A stretch of 7,206 nt of DNA from the NCBI GenBank assembly GCA_946631345.1, contig CAMPAA010000163.1, positions 1 to 7,206 on the forward strand. The letters are read 5' to 3'. The position numbers were made by a program, and so were the translations under genes. The stretch comes from an uncultured Verrucomicrobiota bacterium. GTDB taxonomy: Bacteria; Verrucomicrobiota; Kiritimatiellia; RFP12; UBA1067. Under the pieces are notes generated by a model that ran no database searches, had not been told where the DNA came from, and saw nothing but the letters and a program-made list of their open reading frames with translations. The number at the start of each line of letters is the position of its first letter. The first letter of the stretch is position 1. Of the stretch, positions 7,037 through 7,206 are shown piece after piece.

Positions 7037-7084
7037 AGCCGCAAAGAACGCATAGTTCGCAAAGCCTTTGTGCTCTTTGCGGCT
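7037..7084. repeat. Inverted repeat made of 9-base CGCAAAGNN units (REP-like)
   Basis: Perfect 11-bp arms AGCCGCAAAGA (7037-7047) and TCTTTGCGGCT (7074-7084) enclose 26 bases. Inside, the left half runs as three 9-base units starting at 7040: CGCAAAGAA, CGCATAGTT, CGCAAAGCC. The right half holds the same unit inverted (CCGCAAAGAGCACAAAGG on the minus strand). Neither side is followed by a T-run, so a terminator is unlikely. The look is that of a dispersed intergenic repeat, but copy number cannot be seen from one window. Confidence 0.6.
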
Positions 7085-7184
7085 GAAAATCACTCTATTT
7101 GCTTGCCGCATCTGAGGTTTAAAAGTTGTTTCGTTTAAGGTTCAAGGTTGGAAGGCGCGATGACATCAACGCGGAAAATGGTAG

Positions 7185-7205
7185 GGCCGCTTTGATAAAG
7201 CGGCC
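7185..7205. repeat. Strong 9-bp hairpin at the window edge
   Basis: GGCCGCTTT (7185-7193) and AAAGCGGCC (7197-7205) are perfect inverted arms around a 3-base loop, GAT. This is very stable as RNA or single-stranded DNA. It could be the terminator of a plus-strand or converging gene outside the window, or part of a dispersed repeat. On the minus strand only a weak ATTTT follows, after several bases. What lies to the right would decide. Confidence 0.55.
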
Positions 7206-7206
7206 G

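Noticed and set aside
7037..7084. Hairpin as a terminator
   Set aside because: Neither strand has a T-run after the stem and the 26-base loop is long; a repeat element fits better.

Overview
The window is high-GC bacterial DNA, and all three genes are on the minus strand. In transcription order they are a secreted LamG-type protein (6913-4973), a large secreted modular protein with a glycoside-hydrolase-like core (4933-1628), and the first 500 residues of formate--tetrahydrofolate ligase (1500-1, running off the left edge). The style of the two exported proteins suggests a gut-type member of the Planctomycetota-Verrucomicrobiota-Lentisphaerota-Kiritimatiellota group, with Kiritimatiellota or Verrucomicrobiota my best guess. 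The clues are a LamG protein with an EF-hand just after its signal peptide and a CBM9-like, DEP-motif barrel, F5/8-like architecture. This is inference from recognised style, not from a marker gene.

Layout from right to left. Bases 6914-7206 have no gene that I can support. They hold a strong 9-bp hairpin at the window edge, a repeat-like inverted repeat built from a 9-base unit (about 7037-7084), and a possible promoter with an A-rich spacer. Next come the LamG gene and, after 39 bases, the modular hydrolase-like gene. Both have good ribosome binding sites and both products start with signal peptides, so they probably form a two-gene operon for binding and attacking a polysaccharide or glycoconjugate outside the cytoplasm. 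The 127-base gap before fhs holds a clear extended -10 element and two interleaved 7-bp inverted repeats, so fhs probably has its own promoter.

The ligase is a one-carbon metabolism enzyme. It is recognisable throughout but departs from the common form at several conserved positions. I see no tRNA, rRNA, CRISPR array, insertion sequence or defence system. The long plus-strand open frames (for example 3611-4822 and 5141-6289) are GC-driven shadows of the minus-strand genes.
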